A program made the translations under genes and the position numbers. Shown one piece after another: positions 48,065 to 58,596 of a stretch of DNA of 64,000 bases (its first letter is position 1; each line of letters opens with the position of its first letter). The DNA is from Thuidium tamariscinum (Eukaryota; Streptophyta; Bryopsida; Hypnales; Thuidiaceae). Below the pieces are notes generated by a model that did not search any database, was not told the origin of the DNA, and saw only the letters and a list, made by a program, of their open reading frames with translations. The stretch spans positions 1,488,001 to 1,552,000 of the forward strand of contig OX344757.2 of the NCBI GenBank assembly GCA_947034885.2, written 5' to 3'.

Positions 48065-48467
48065 AGGTAAGAGGCTTCGAAACCACTCGATCTGCCTTTT
48101 TCATATATTTCCTTAGATGGGAATATTTTTAGTGTACTTTTCAGTTATAGAGAAATAGGGGAGGAATTTATAACACAAGTCGTTTCATATTTTTTGAAGC
48201 ATTAATGAATTAGTTATGAATTTTTTTAAACAAGTTGTGTCATAGGTCCTTATTTATGACCCTAGGTCTTCCATAAATTGTTCACTTGCAGTTTCTAAGA
48301 AAAATGGAGAAAGGAAAGAGATTGATTGGCTCTTGCAATTAATTATACTTTTTTTCTTTGATTCATTCAATGATTAGAGAGGTCAATTAAAGAACCATAT
48401 GCTGTCCATTTCACATCCTTCCAAAGGACAGTTCTTAATGCTCAAAGTGTTTTCGAGCCCTCTCCTG
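48065..48467. mobile_element. TA-flanked MITE, copy 2 (about 403 bp)
   Basis: This is the relative of the element at 36189-36598; its ends AGGTAAGAGGCTTCG and CGAGCCCTCTCCTG are less perfect, and TA lies on both sides (48063-48064, 48468-48469). It aligns along its whole length with copy 1 and is non-coding. Confidence 0.65.
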
Positions 48468-48559
48468 TAGTAACAAAATCTTGCAGTAAGGTCGAGGGAA
48501 CCTCTCCTTGTATCAAACCAAAAGGGCCATTAAAAATTTTAAAAATTTTATAATCGTAC

Positions 48560-49260
48560 GGAGCAATTTTTTTATTTTTTTTTCAACAAATGAAACGAGT
48601 TGTAACATTGATAGTTTCCAGCCACTCAGGCAGGTTTATTATATCCAGCTGATTTCCCACCACTGGGCAGTGGGCAGTGCGCACTGCCTGGCTGATGAGT
48701 GGAGTGGCTGGGGCTGACCCGGGGTAATGGCCCCCCTTGTTATTGGTCCCATGACCTGCACTTTTGTCAGCTAGCCAGCCAGGTCGGCCAGTTGGAGCTC
48801 ATGCAATATTCATCTTCCTCCACTCGCCAGTTGACATCAGAACCTTATTAACCTCTCAAGACGGACGGACGGATGGACAGACAGAGCACTGCATGGATGA
48901 TTTATTCCCGTCCGTCCATCCAACCGCAGATATTTTGATGGGCAGGACGATATTTCCAGCCCCGTCCAGGGCCCAAGCTGCATGGTCTGTCACGTTCCCA
49001 ATTGGGAGATGGATGGATGCATTATGTTATGTGCATGGGCCCGAGCGGACGGAACGCACGGCTCATTCTTGTGGGTTTTTTTTGTGTGTTTCGTTGGTTC
49101 CATTGAAACGGAATTTCATCGCACCAAAGCACGGCTCATTTGCAGATTGGCTGGATGATGCTCGCAATGACCTATTATTGTTGTTGTACCTTCCCTTGCA
49201 TGCTTGGGATACGTCATGGATTGGGGAAGGAAGCATGGCTCCACAACTTAGGTGAGGCAC
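48560..49260 (-). mobile_element. GC-rich island with two LINE-like 3' tails on the minus strand
   Basis: On the minus strand the segment ending near 48566 finishes ACTCGTTTCATTTGTTG followed by an A-rich tail, and a second ends near 49075 with GCGATGAAATTCCGTTTCAA and a run of A. Both resemble the LINE 3' end at 42790-42988. The DNA between is GC-rich with ACGG and CATC repeats. The 163-codon plus-strand open frame (48764-49255) crosses this repeat and is not convincing as a gene. Confidence 0.45.
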
Positions 49261-51011
49261 ACATTAGGTGATTTTCAACACACACACCACGACCACACAC
49301 TCTGCAGAGGAGGCATGCACAACTACCACAAACCCATCAATCATCCATCTGATTGTGCGGATTCTAGGGCAAACTTTTCAAATAAATTGGGGGCTTACTG
49401 TAAAGTAAAAATGGCCTGAATTAATTTAGAGGTTTAGGATAGGCTTTGCGTTGATAAAAAGGAATCTTTAGGAAGTTGGAGGACAAACAAGAGCAATAGG
49501 AATAGAACCCGTTTTAATGTAGTTGCTTGTTCAAATATGGAGGTTGCAAGTTTTATGTCCATAACATTCAATAGCCTTTAATGAAGTTGCCTTTTCCTCT
49601 ATGAAGGCCTCATCCAACATAAACATCCAAATAGGGAACTAAAGTGTAATAAAGAACATTTGTTTTGTTATTAATTCTTTTACAATTTTCTGTTGTGACC
49701 CTTGCATTGGCTAACCAAGTAAACTTCCCCATCTCACAATTTCAACATGTGTGACACATATAAATAGTTACTAATTTGGTGTGGAATATTCTACGCCATT
49801 TCATCCCACAAATGAAATGATGTGGAATATTCTACATCATTCCATCAGACCAGAGGCAAACCACAAAGTTTCTATTGAATATTATGTGTCTTCTTCAATT
49901 AAGTACTCTCCATCCAACTTCACTTAAAGTTCATGAACTTTTAGAATCCAATTGAATTATTTGTAAAGTACCCTAAACCAGGGTTTAAACCCATGAGTTT
50001 TGTGAAAAAGCTGGTTGAGTTAAAAAAGTCAAAATAAAAGTGGGTATGAAACTTATCTTTTCATCAAAATGGTGCCTTAAAAAGTTTGGTCCCCATTTTT
50101 GAAGTGTGACATAAGTATTTTGCAAAAAAGCTTAATGCTTCAACTATAGTTGCCTTCTCAACTTCAAAAAAAGTCATGCCTAAAGTGGGGGGAACTTTAC
50201 AAACAACTCGAACAGCTCTAATTTTCTTTAAACTCTTTTTCTTGTAAAAATGAAATCAATTTATTGCATAAATGACTACACAAACTTCATTAAACTAGAG
50301 CAATCACAACCTCCAATACCACCAAGAGAGAGAGAGAGTTTGAATAAATTCTCTAAATTTGACAATCATGTTTGTTGAACTTTTAGCCAATAGTAGAAGC
50401 AAAGTGTTAGGCTTTTCTTGTTTCACTTTTAAAACAATCAACCAATGTGGATAGTGTTATAAAAAGGATCATTGCAAATGCCAAAAATTGAGAGGAAGGA
50501 GCCAATTTCTTTTTAAATAAATGGACCAATCTCATTGAAAGGTGAATAATACATTGAATGAAGGAAATGAAGCCCCGACATAGAGATTTTGAAGTTTTCA
50601 ACAACCAACCTATTTTTCATTTAAGAAAAAAGATTTCTAACTAATCAAATAAAAACAAAGAATATGCAAAACTCCCAGGAATTGAGAAGGTCTTCAATTA
50701 GGGTCTACTTCTAGGGATGTTTGACCATTCAAAGAAAGAGCCTAGTAAATAGAAATGTTGAGACCAATCTCTTTCTAGAAAAAAAACATCCAACTTTGGA
50801 GGGTCTAAATCCTACCTCATTTGAACGTGAAATCTAGTATTTAAAAAATCAATTTGCAATTAGATTTTGTTGAAATGTTTGAAGAAGATTCTAGCCTTGT
50901 CAAAATATAGAGCACATGACTTCATGGTCTTAAGCCAAACCACTCTCACGTGGTCTATGAATGCTTCCCAAAGCACCTCTTTAAGTTTTCTTGGAGGTTG
51001 CAAATCAACAC
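49261..51011. other. AT-rich spacer
   Basis: No gene is supported. An (AG)n microsatellite lies at about 50324-50338. A near repeat GATGTGGAATATTCTACATC-like is doubled around 49780-49840 (GTGTGGAATATTCTACGCCA and ATGTGGAATATTCTACATCA). Confidence 0.45.
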
Positions 51012-51195
51012 TACTAGTATGTGACCATATTAGCCTTGAGTACGTATACAAATAGATATCATACTATCATTGAAGGTGCTTATAATATATATGGATTATA
51101 ATCATAAAAGGTCACTATAATATAAACACTTATATCATAAGTGTATAGTCTTTTAGACTCAACGGCTCACACTTCTAACCTCACATAATATCAAC
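51012..51195. repeat. AT-rich MITE-like repeat, copy 4 of 4
   Basis: It begins CTAGTATGTGACC and ends CTCACATAATATCAAC. Internal blocks ATCATTGAAGGTGCTTATAA, AATCATAAAAGGTCACTATA and GTGTATAGTCTTTTAGACTC match copies 1 and 3 in order. Confidence 0.6.
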
Positions 51196-51399
51196 TCTTG
51201 GTTGCAAATTGTGATTGAAACAAATAGCATTTCCATCCAACTATGCCATCCAAACAATTAAACCTTCGAATAGGGACCATACCAATGACTTCTATTATAA
51301 GCAATGTAGGAGCTTGGATCCACGATTGCATTGTTGCTTACAAGGTAAACCTAACTATGATAGGCAGATTGACCCGTTTGCTATGTAAACTTTTTTGAA

Positions 51400-51800
51400 A
51401 ATTATTACTTTTTCCCATAGAAAGACAAACATGAGAAATGAAGAGAGCAATTAAAATTTCATTTTTTCAACAAGGTATGAATTTGTTAAGGGTTTTTGAA
51501 GTGTGCAACCCAAATGGTTCAAAATAGTCTCTAGACTACTTCAAAACCATAAAAAGAGTATTCATAATGGTCGTCAAGTCACCTAAAGCAATCCTGATAT
51601 TTCCTAATATGGATACACAGTTTTCTAACATGAACATGACATGACAACTTCATCACCATCACACAAAAACATTTAACTTAGTCATTAATCTTTCTAATGA
51701 AGTCCTAACTCCATTCATGAGAAAAAATCTACCATGGATTGATAGAAAACTGTAATGAATCATTTTATAGATGTGTGCATTACGTAGTTGGCCTATTATG
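51400..51800 (-). repeat. Old repeat pair, copy 2 (empty site)
   Basis: Partner of 46775-47390. It lacks the 137-bp inverted-repeat insertion. It is too decayed to hold an open frame. Confidence 0.5.
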
Positions 51801-52860
51801 GGCTGGTTTACGTTAAGTAATAGTCATGTGCATGCAATCAAAGGATGCAAAGGGTGGAATAGAACACTAAGTGACCAAAGCTCTAAGTGCGTTGATGCAT
51901 ATTTGTAGAAACTAAAATGAATCATTTAGGAAGCTTTTGAAAAGGCAATAATATGTACTAATGGAAAGAAGAAAATACTCTTGTAGCACATTACATTACA
52001 TTTTGCAAAGTACAAATATGTTTTGGAAGGTCTATTTTGAAATACTAGCTTCCATAGTTCTCTTTCTACATGAATATCCATAAATTAATCTACAAGTGCC
52101 CAAGATTAAAAAAATTGACTTTAGAAACTCAAATTGAATTGTAGTATTTTATGAAGTCAATTAAAAATAGTCTAACTCAATTTCCAAGAGTTGCCATATG
52201 ATTTGATTTCCTTTCTTGCCTTCTCAAAATCATTCTCAAGGCACACGTAAAAGACAAAGACCCCCTATTTTATGCATGATTAATTTATTTTCTATGGCTC
52301 TCCTAGATAATTTGGGGTCTCCAATTGCAAATATGAATTCAAAATTTCCAAATTTTATCATGGTTGGGAAACCAAAAATTTCAATTCTTTCACAAAAAGA
52401 TAATTTCTTAAAACCCTTTGGTAATTATAGTAAACGGTTTACTCAACTCCTACTGATTATGAAATTTCGTCATGTCATTTTTCTCCTTCATGGCAGGAGG
52501 GCGAGGTGTTCTTGGTTTCTATTTTTTCTTGCAATTGAAGCTCTTCAATCTGTGTCCAAATTGCCCTTGAAGGCCGTATGTTTAAAAAAATTTTAAAAAA
52601 AATTCTGTGTCCAATTTTTTTAAATTAAATTAATTACACCAATAAAAATAGTATTGATACTTTCTTATTAAGATTTTGTTGAATTTGTCATGAATGTAAG
52701 AATAGATGGGGTGCCGGAGGTGAGGCCAATCCAGGTTCAGAACTGACCCCTACCAAGGAAACGTGGCCACTTGTGGGGCCTGAATCCAAAGAGAGAGCCT
52801 ATGCTACGCCCCAAATATGCTCTCCCCTCAAATTAGACACCTTGTAATATCCACTCGGAT
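51801..52860. other. Spacer upstream of the MYB gene
   Basis: 52280-52345 carries the repeat block also at 11.05 and 37.9 kb. The open frame 52216-52596 runs through it and is not a recognised protein. GC content rises from about 52700 toward the MYB gene. Confidence 0.4.
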
Positions 52861-53616
52861 GAATGAAACACATCCAAGATGAACGAACAGAGTCCGCTCC
52901 GCCACCCCTCCACGAAGCAGCTCCCCTGACCGCAAGCAGACCCAACAAGAGAGAGTGGCCGCACCCAGAATGCCTTTTCTACACGCCCACCGGGACTTGT
53001 ACGCTGTTTCATCATTCCGCATCGACTCTAAGTTTCGTGATCCACCGAAAGCCTTGGTACACTGGGATCGAAGTGAGTTTTGAGCGCCTCGGGAAGGGGA
53101 AGACGGCATTTGGCCGCCATCTGTAGGAGCAGCACCAACGGCGAGGAATGCGACGACGGAGACGATGAAGGGCTGGTTCTGAAGTATTTGGCTGCTTGCG
53201 CTTCATATACTCGGCTCGCAGACGTCGTTCGGGGATTTCCGGTTTGTGATTTGGTAGTTGTGGTGAAGAGGTGGCGAGTCCCCGCGTTCATCAGAAGATT
53301 GGTGACGAATCTTCTCGAGTTTGTTCTCGCGAATCTGTGGATCTGCCTTCTTGGGTCACCTTCAGAGTCGCTGCAATTGTTGGGTTCCGTTCGAATTTGG
53401 GTTCCGGGGTGGGATTCGGCGACTTGAGGTGCGTCTGCCGGGGAATTTCGGCCTGTTTCAGCATTTGAGGGGATCGAAGAGCTCATTTTTCTTTCTGCTG
53501 CCGCGGTCGGTCGGTCGGTCGGTTGTGTGTTTTGCGTGTTTTGGACTCGTTATTTTTCTTTTGGGAGTTGGGATCATCCCGAGGTCTTCAAGCTGGCCGC
53601 CCTGGAGCACAACGAG
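52861..53616 (+). promoter_or_regulatory. GC-rich promoter and 5' leader of the MYB gene
   Basis: A sharply GC-rich stretch ends at the MYB start codon, and no in-frame ATG lies between the last upstream in-frame stop and 53617. Very short upstream frames start at about 53149 (6 codons) and 53164 (5 codons), and a CGGT tandem lies at about 53505-53524. The transcription start cannot be placed. Overlapping long open frames on both strands are a composition effect. Confidence 0.5.
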
Positions 53617-55719
53617 ATGAGCCGGCGGTGCTCGCACTGCGGCCTGAATGGCCACAATAGCCGGACGTGTCCCGACCGTGGGGTGCGTCTGTTCGGCGTC
53701 CGTCTCACGGACGGCATCAGCAGCATCAGCAGCATGAACATGCGCAAGAGCGTCAGCATGAACAATCTCAGTCACTACGCCAGCCCACACAATCCCCCGT
53801 CGCCGCCGGAGCCTTCGGAGTCGGGTGCGGCGCCGGACGGCTACGTGTCGGATGGCTTGGTGCAGACGTCCAACAACGCCCGCGAACGGAAAAAAGGTAC
53901 TTTTCGAGAGCTCCTACCTTGCCCTTCTGTTGCGAAATGCGGAAGGGAACCTCCGTTTTGGCTTCCTTTTTTCCCCTCTCAATCTGTTGTGTGTTGAATA
54001 AGCTCTGTTAATCTGTTTAGCCGTGAAATCGTCTAGAAGGCTGGATGTTTGCAAGGAGTCCTGGATTGCGAAATGCGAAAGGCAAATCTCTTTCATGGCT
54101 TCCATTTTTCCCACAAAGTCGTGCGCTTGGATGACGTTCATCAAGTCTTTTAATGCATTAAGTCGTCTAGGAGGTCGAATGTGTGCAAGGAGTTTTGCAA
54201 ATTTGGGCTACAGTTTGGTATCTTCGCCGTCGTTTGAGGCCATTTTTATTTCGGGGTAGAGTGTAGAATCGGAGACCTCCCTTGCAGTTTACAGACACCT
54301 CTATGGAGGATGTTTTTATTAGGAACATTCTGCAGCGGAGGTTCTCGATTCTGCATGGTGAGATTTCGACGAGCTTACACACACCACATATTGTGTGACC
54401 AGCGCATTAATGCAGGTGTCAACTGTCGAATTTGCTCTTACATTTGCGTCGAAGCTTGTAGTTGAAAAAGCGGTGCCAAACTTGAAATGTATTTGACGTC
54501 AGATGTCGAGGTCTCGGCAATTTGAATGTGAGAAAGTCATCTTCTCACTATTTGGTATGGAGACGAGAAGATGATGGTACTTGTAGAGGCTCTTCCGCAC
54601 ATTTCGGTTATGCGTTAGTCTAACCTTTTGCCTCGTATTGTGGCAGGGGTACCATGGACGGAAGATGAACATCGGCTGTTTCTGCTGGGATTGCAGAAAC
54701 TGGGGAAAGGAGACTGGCGAGGCATCTCGCGGAATTTCGTGCAGACGCGTACGCCCACCCAAGTCGCGAGCCATGCGCAGAAGTACTTCATCCGACAAAG
54801 CAACATGAACAAGCGAAAGAGACGGTCCAGCCTGTTTGATATTGTTTCCGAATCGGTAAGCGCCAACATTGAGTTCTTTCGAAATGTCGAGAGAGAAACT
54901 GTGCAAGTCTCTCTGCGTGAATGTTGCTATTCAATTGTCTGGATTTCTCGTGCTCTCGATTGAGTGCGTTTCTGTGAATCGCAGGGTGTTCCTTCAATTG
55001 CTGAGGAGTCGACCACGGTGGCTGACCAAGAGCACAGCAACCCCATTCACCAATTGAGTCTGGGTCCGAGCTCCATGTACGCGCCTGGGGTTCTGTACGA
55101 GCCAACCTCAATTCAGGGCTATGGGGGTTTGTCCGCTCGGCCTTATTCAATGCCCAAGCACATGACGCTTCCTATGGCCCTGCCATTGATGTCTATTGGG
55201 AACCCGGGAGCAGTGGTGACAGCCGACCAAGTCACCGAAGTGGTTGGGGTGGGCTACAGCATGGAAAATGCTTCGAGAAACGGTTTGAGTTACAACATGG
55301 AGAATGCTTCAGTTGAGAGACCGGCCGGGATGAGCTCCGCCATGGAAGGAACGGGATTGGCCGCTGAGAAGGGCCCCGCTCTGTCCCTGGGGGGCTCCTC
55401 AGGACTCCCTAAAATGCCGTTTTCCTTCAACTCGTGGCCTGGGCAAGGGTTTAGGGTGCCTGTGGGCTCATCTCCACCGAATTCCAACATCGTGAGGCCC
55501 ACGGCGAAGGTCGCTGCTGTGACTGCCGCACCCATCAAGATGGAGGACGATTCCAAGGATATAGCACAGCTCAGCCTAGGTCTGTCACCTCCTGAGCCTT
55601 CTCAATTAACCGCTAAGCTTCTTGACCCCCCTTCCAGACATACGTCCGCGTTCCATGTGAGCTCCTCGTTCGACACGAACAGTATACAACAGGGAGTGAA
55701 TGCCATCAGCGTGGTTTGA
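53617..55719 (+). CDS. Single-repeat SHAQKYF MYB factor with CCHC knuckle (MYBS3/KUA1-like), complete
   Basis: Nuclear transcription factor that binds TATCCA or I-box (GATAA) related elements; characterised relatives repress sugar-starvation genes or genes limiting cell expansion. Exons 53617-53896, 54647-54855 and 54985-55719 join in phase through GT-AG introns into 407 residues. Landmarks: a CX2CX4HX4C zinc knuckle at residues 5-18 ([14 protein letters not shown]); RLFGV at 24-28, a known repression motif; a MYB repeat at about 95-145 starting [19 protein letters not shown] and containing [13 protein letters not shown] (129-141); a basic RKRRSSLFD stretch just after; and LSLG-type (EAR-like) motifs in the long C-terminal region, including [12 protein letters not shown] near the end. 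The order and wording match KUA1 closely. ATG 53617 is the first in frame, with G at -3. It looks intact. Confidence 0.95.
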
Positions 55720-57662
55720 AGGCGTTAGTTAGGATTTTTTGTTTCGTAGATGAGAGTAGGTTCAGCGCAACTGCGGTGTAGATGAACGACAGACTGCAAT
55801 AGAAGAAAGAGCATTCCAGTTCTCTGTAGACTAATTCTTTATGTACATAGTTACATTTATTTTGTGGCAGAGGCGAGGCAGTTCTTAGCAGTTGTAAAAT
55901 GACATTGAAGGAAGATCATTGCTTTCCAAGTTTCATCGGTGGCCGTGGTTTGTGCAAGATTAGAGCCACATTCCGGATCAGCCAGATGAGCTAAGGATGG
56001 CGTCAGTGGCTACGCATTTGAGAGTTTCTTCTTGTACTTTTATAAGGTTTATGTAACAATTGCTTGGACTGTCTTCTCTACATTGAAGAGAGTATGATAA
56101 ATCTCGTTTCGCGTGGGCTACTGTCCCTGTCCCGGTTTCATTACCGCACGGTTGCTTGTGAATAGAATACTGTTTTATATTGTTGTTATTATGTCGAATG
56201 CAGATGCAGCGATTTCATGGCAAACACGAAATCCTCACTCATAATGAGTAAGATATCTTACAGCTCGCGGGCACGCAGCACTGTTTCTTGGTTGCAGCGC
56301 TCTCAACTCTCTGGAATGACACTTTGTAGTTGCACATTCCATTTGGATATGCTGGGAATCTGTCGTGTTGTGTGCATATCTGATTGGAGTTATTGGACAG
56401 CTTGCACTGTTGCGCATGGCAAGTTGAAAACTCGTGTAGAAAGCTGCGGAGAGGCAGTACAGTGGTGTCATTATAAGTTGAGAGGATTGAGTGTTCACTG
56501 TTGAACTATGAGTGGGAGGGAGCGACTCATTTGCTTCGCAGTAACGTACTGGCAGGAGAGAAATTTGGAAATCTCCAACTATGTTGTGAAGCGTACTTGC
56601 AGGCCGGGAATCATGTCCTGACCCAGTTTGCATTTCGCAAATGGGTGCAGCCTGACACAGACAATGACCAGAAAAGCTGCATTGGCCTGTTGGCCTGTTC
56701 ACTGGATGTGGGGTCCTTTTTCCAGTTGATCAGTGAGTGAGTGCCGTGATCATTTGCAGAGTCAACTGGGTTAAGTTATTAAGTTAGTGGAGATTAAAAA
56801 AAAGGCTGACTGCCATTTGCATCATGGCTGTACTAAATTAAACGTATTATTGCTTGAATCATGAGCATCTGCCTGGAGTCCTTCTCCAGCAAATAGCAAG
56901 GCCTGCCCACATCGGTGAGGGCGGGTCGTGCAGATCCTCTGCAGGGATGCCTTATAGTTGACTTAAGAAATAACCAGATCCGGAGCGAATATACCCAACC
57001 CCGTGGAACCCTTCAAGGGCAGTCTTGTTACAGAGGGTTCTCTATGGTAAGGTAGGTACACCCAAAATGGCACCTGATCTTAAAGCGCCATCTACAATGT
57101 GCATACATTTCCAAAATTAGTCATGTACGTAGATTGTAGATGGCACTTTCAGAAATAGACTTTGACCATTAATAACTTTTGCATACAATATCCAAATCCT
57201 TTGTTCTTTGGTGTGTTGAAACATGCTTTCACTTGCCAACAAGATAGTATAAAAATTTGAACAACATGATAATAGGACCTAGGCACAATAAGAATAAGTG
57301 GTGCTTTTGGATGTACCCACCTTAAGTGCACTTATAAACAAGGCTTTTCTTTTCATTTTTGATGAAGTGGCAAAGTGGCAATAGAAAGTATTATTAGTGG
57401 TGCTCCCAATTTCAGCATTCATTCACATACTTTGAATAGAATATATCACATTAGCACATATCACATATCTAATTTAATTTGAAGTTTTCTAGTGAAAAAG
57501 TTCACAGTTTGCTATCATTCATGAAGGCCAATTTTTGGGGGCTGCAATTTGGCACTAGAAAAGCCTTGCTCATAATTTCAATGGAGCTTTTCATTGCATG
57601 AGAGGAGAGGCATGTTCATTTTGATATCATGGGGTTGCTTTAGCATTATCATGTCCTTCCCT
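55720..57662. other. 3' flank of the MYB gene and spacer
   Basis: The 3' UTR probably occupies the first few hundred bases (T-rich, ending before about 56200). The open frames at 56217-56504 (+) and 56235-56702 (-) overlap on opposite strands and match no family. 57060-57150 contains GCGCCATCTACAATGTG and, inverted, ACGTAGATTGTAGATGGCAC, a small inverted repeat. Confidence 0.4.
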
Positions 57663-57666
57663 TTGA

Positions 57667-58592
57667 CTCCTAAAGTCTCAAGGCCTTTCATCCTTAAAGA
57701 AATACTTGTAGCTGCCATTTCTATTGTAAAGAGAAAATATCTTTGAAATTTTTCTACTTTATACTATACCATAGGACTTTGTATTAGACTAGTGGAAGAA
57801 TACAAGGAAGAAATTTCAAAAACTTTGACCACATAGATTGCAAGATAAAGTAAAAAAAACAAGTTTTTTGGCTCCTTGCTTAACTTGATTGTTTTGGTTT
57901 GAATCTTCATAGCTTAAAATTTTATTACTACTATAGTAGTTTTCTACTTTGTGATTTTTGACGTTCAAGAATTGAGTTGAAAGTTTGGGGATTTAAAAAA
58001 AAAATTCACACACTCAATTGTCACTCCTTATATAATTATTTTGAAGAAAAAAAAACTAAGATTGAAGGAAAAATTAGACCATTAATAGGTCTAAAATGGA
58101 ATTAAAATATAATAATCTCGACAATGACATTGTTCTATTAAGAGATTCTAGCCTCTTAAAATGGGATTTTCTAGAAATTAGTAAAAATTGTGATCATATA
58201 TAAATTTTTCAAGCTATTTTTTCAATAAGATATCAGATTACCAAGAAAACAAGATTGTTCACAATTTTCACATAACAAATCCAAATGGAATAGGTGAAAG
58301 CTTCCCTTGTAGATGAAAATAAAATCTACAAAGAAAAAAAATATAATCTTTTTATTTCAAAATTTTGTAGGGATTTTTGTGTATTCACCAAACTAAAATT
58401 TAGGCTTACTACGCTATAACTTTTGCTCTTGGGTACTAATTATACATGAATAAAGTAATATTTCCATCAAGCTAATGTGTTTTTTTCTATTTGTAGAAGA
58501 AATTTGAGGAAGTCAACATGGATATTGAAACCATAGGAGCTTGTCTAACTGATTCATTTTCAATTCTTGAGGGGACTATGAGACTTTTGAGG
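57667..58592 (-). mobile_element. TTAA-flanked element, long type (copy J, decayed)
   Basis: 926 bp, reverse orientation, with the left end CTCCTAAAGTCTC preceded by TTGA (one change from TTAA) and the right end GAGACTTTTGAGG followed by TTAA at 58593-58596. Inner landmarks in reverse order match copies E, G, H and I. The end-to-end length equals the better copies despite many substitutions. Confidence 0.8.
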
Positions 58593-58596
58593 TTAA

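Noticed and set aside
48764-49255. A 163-codon plus-strand open frame
   Set aside because: It runs antisense through a LINE-like 3' tail and GC-rich tandem motifs, and has no recognisable domain.
53028-53486. A 152-codon minus-strand open frame opposite the MYB leader
   Set aside because: GC-rich composition opens several frames here on both strands. No domain was recognised.
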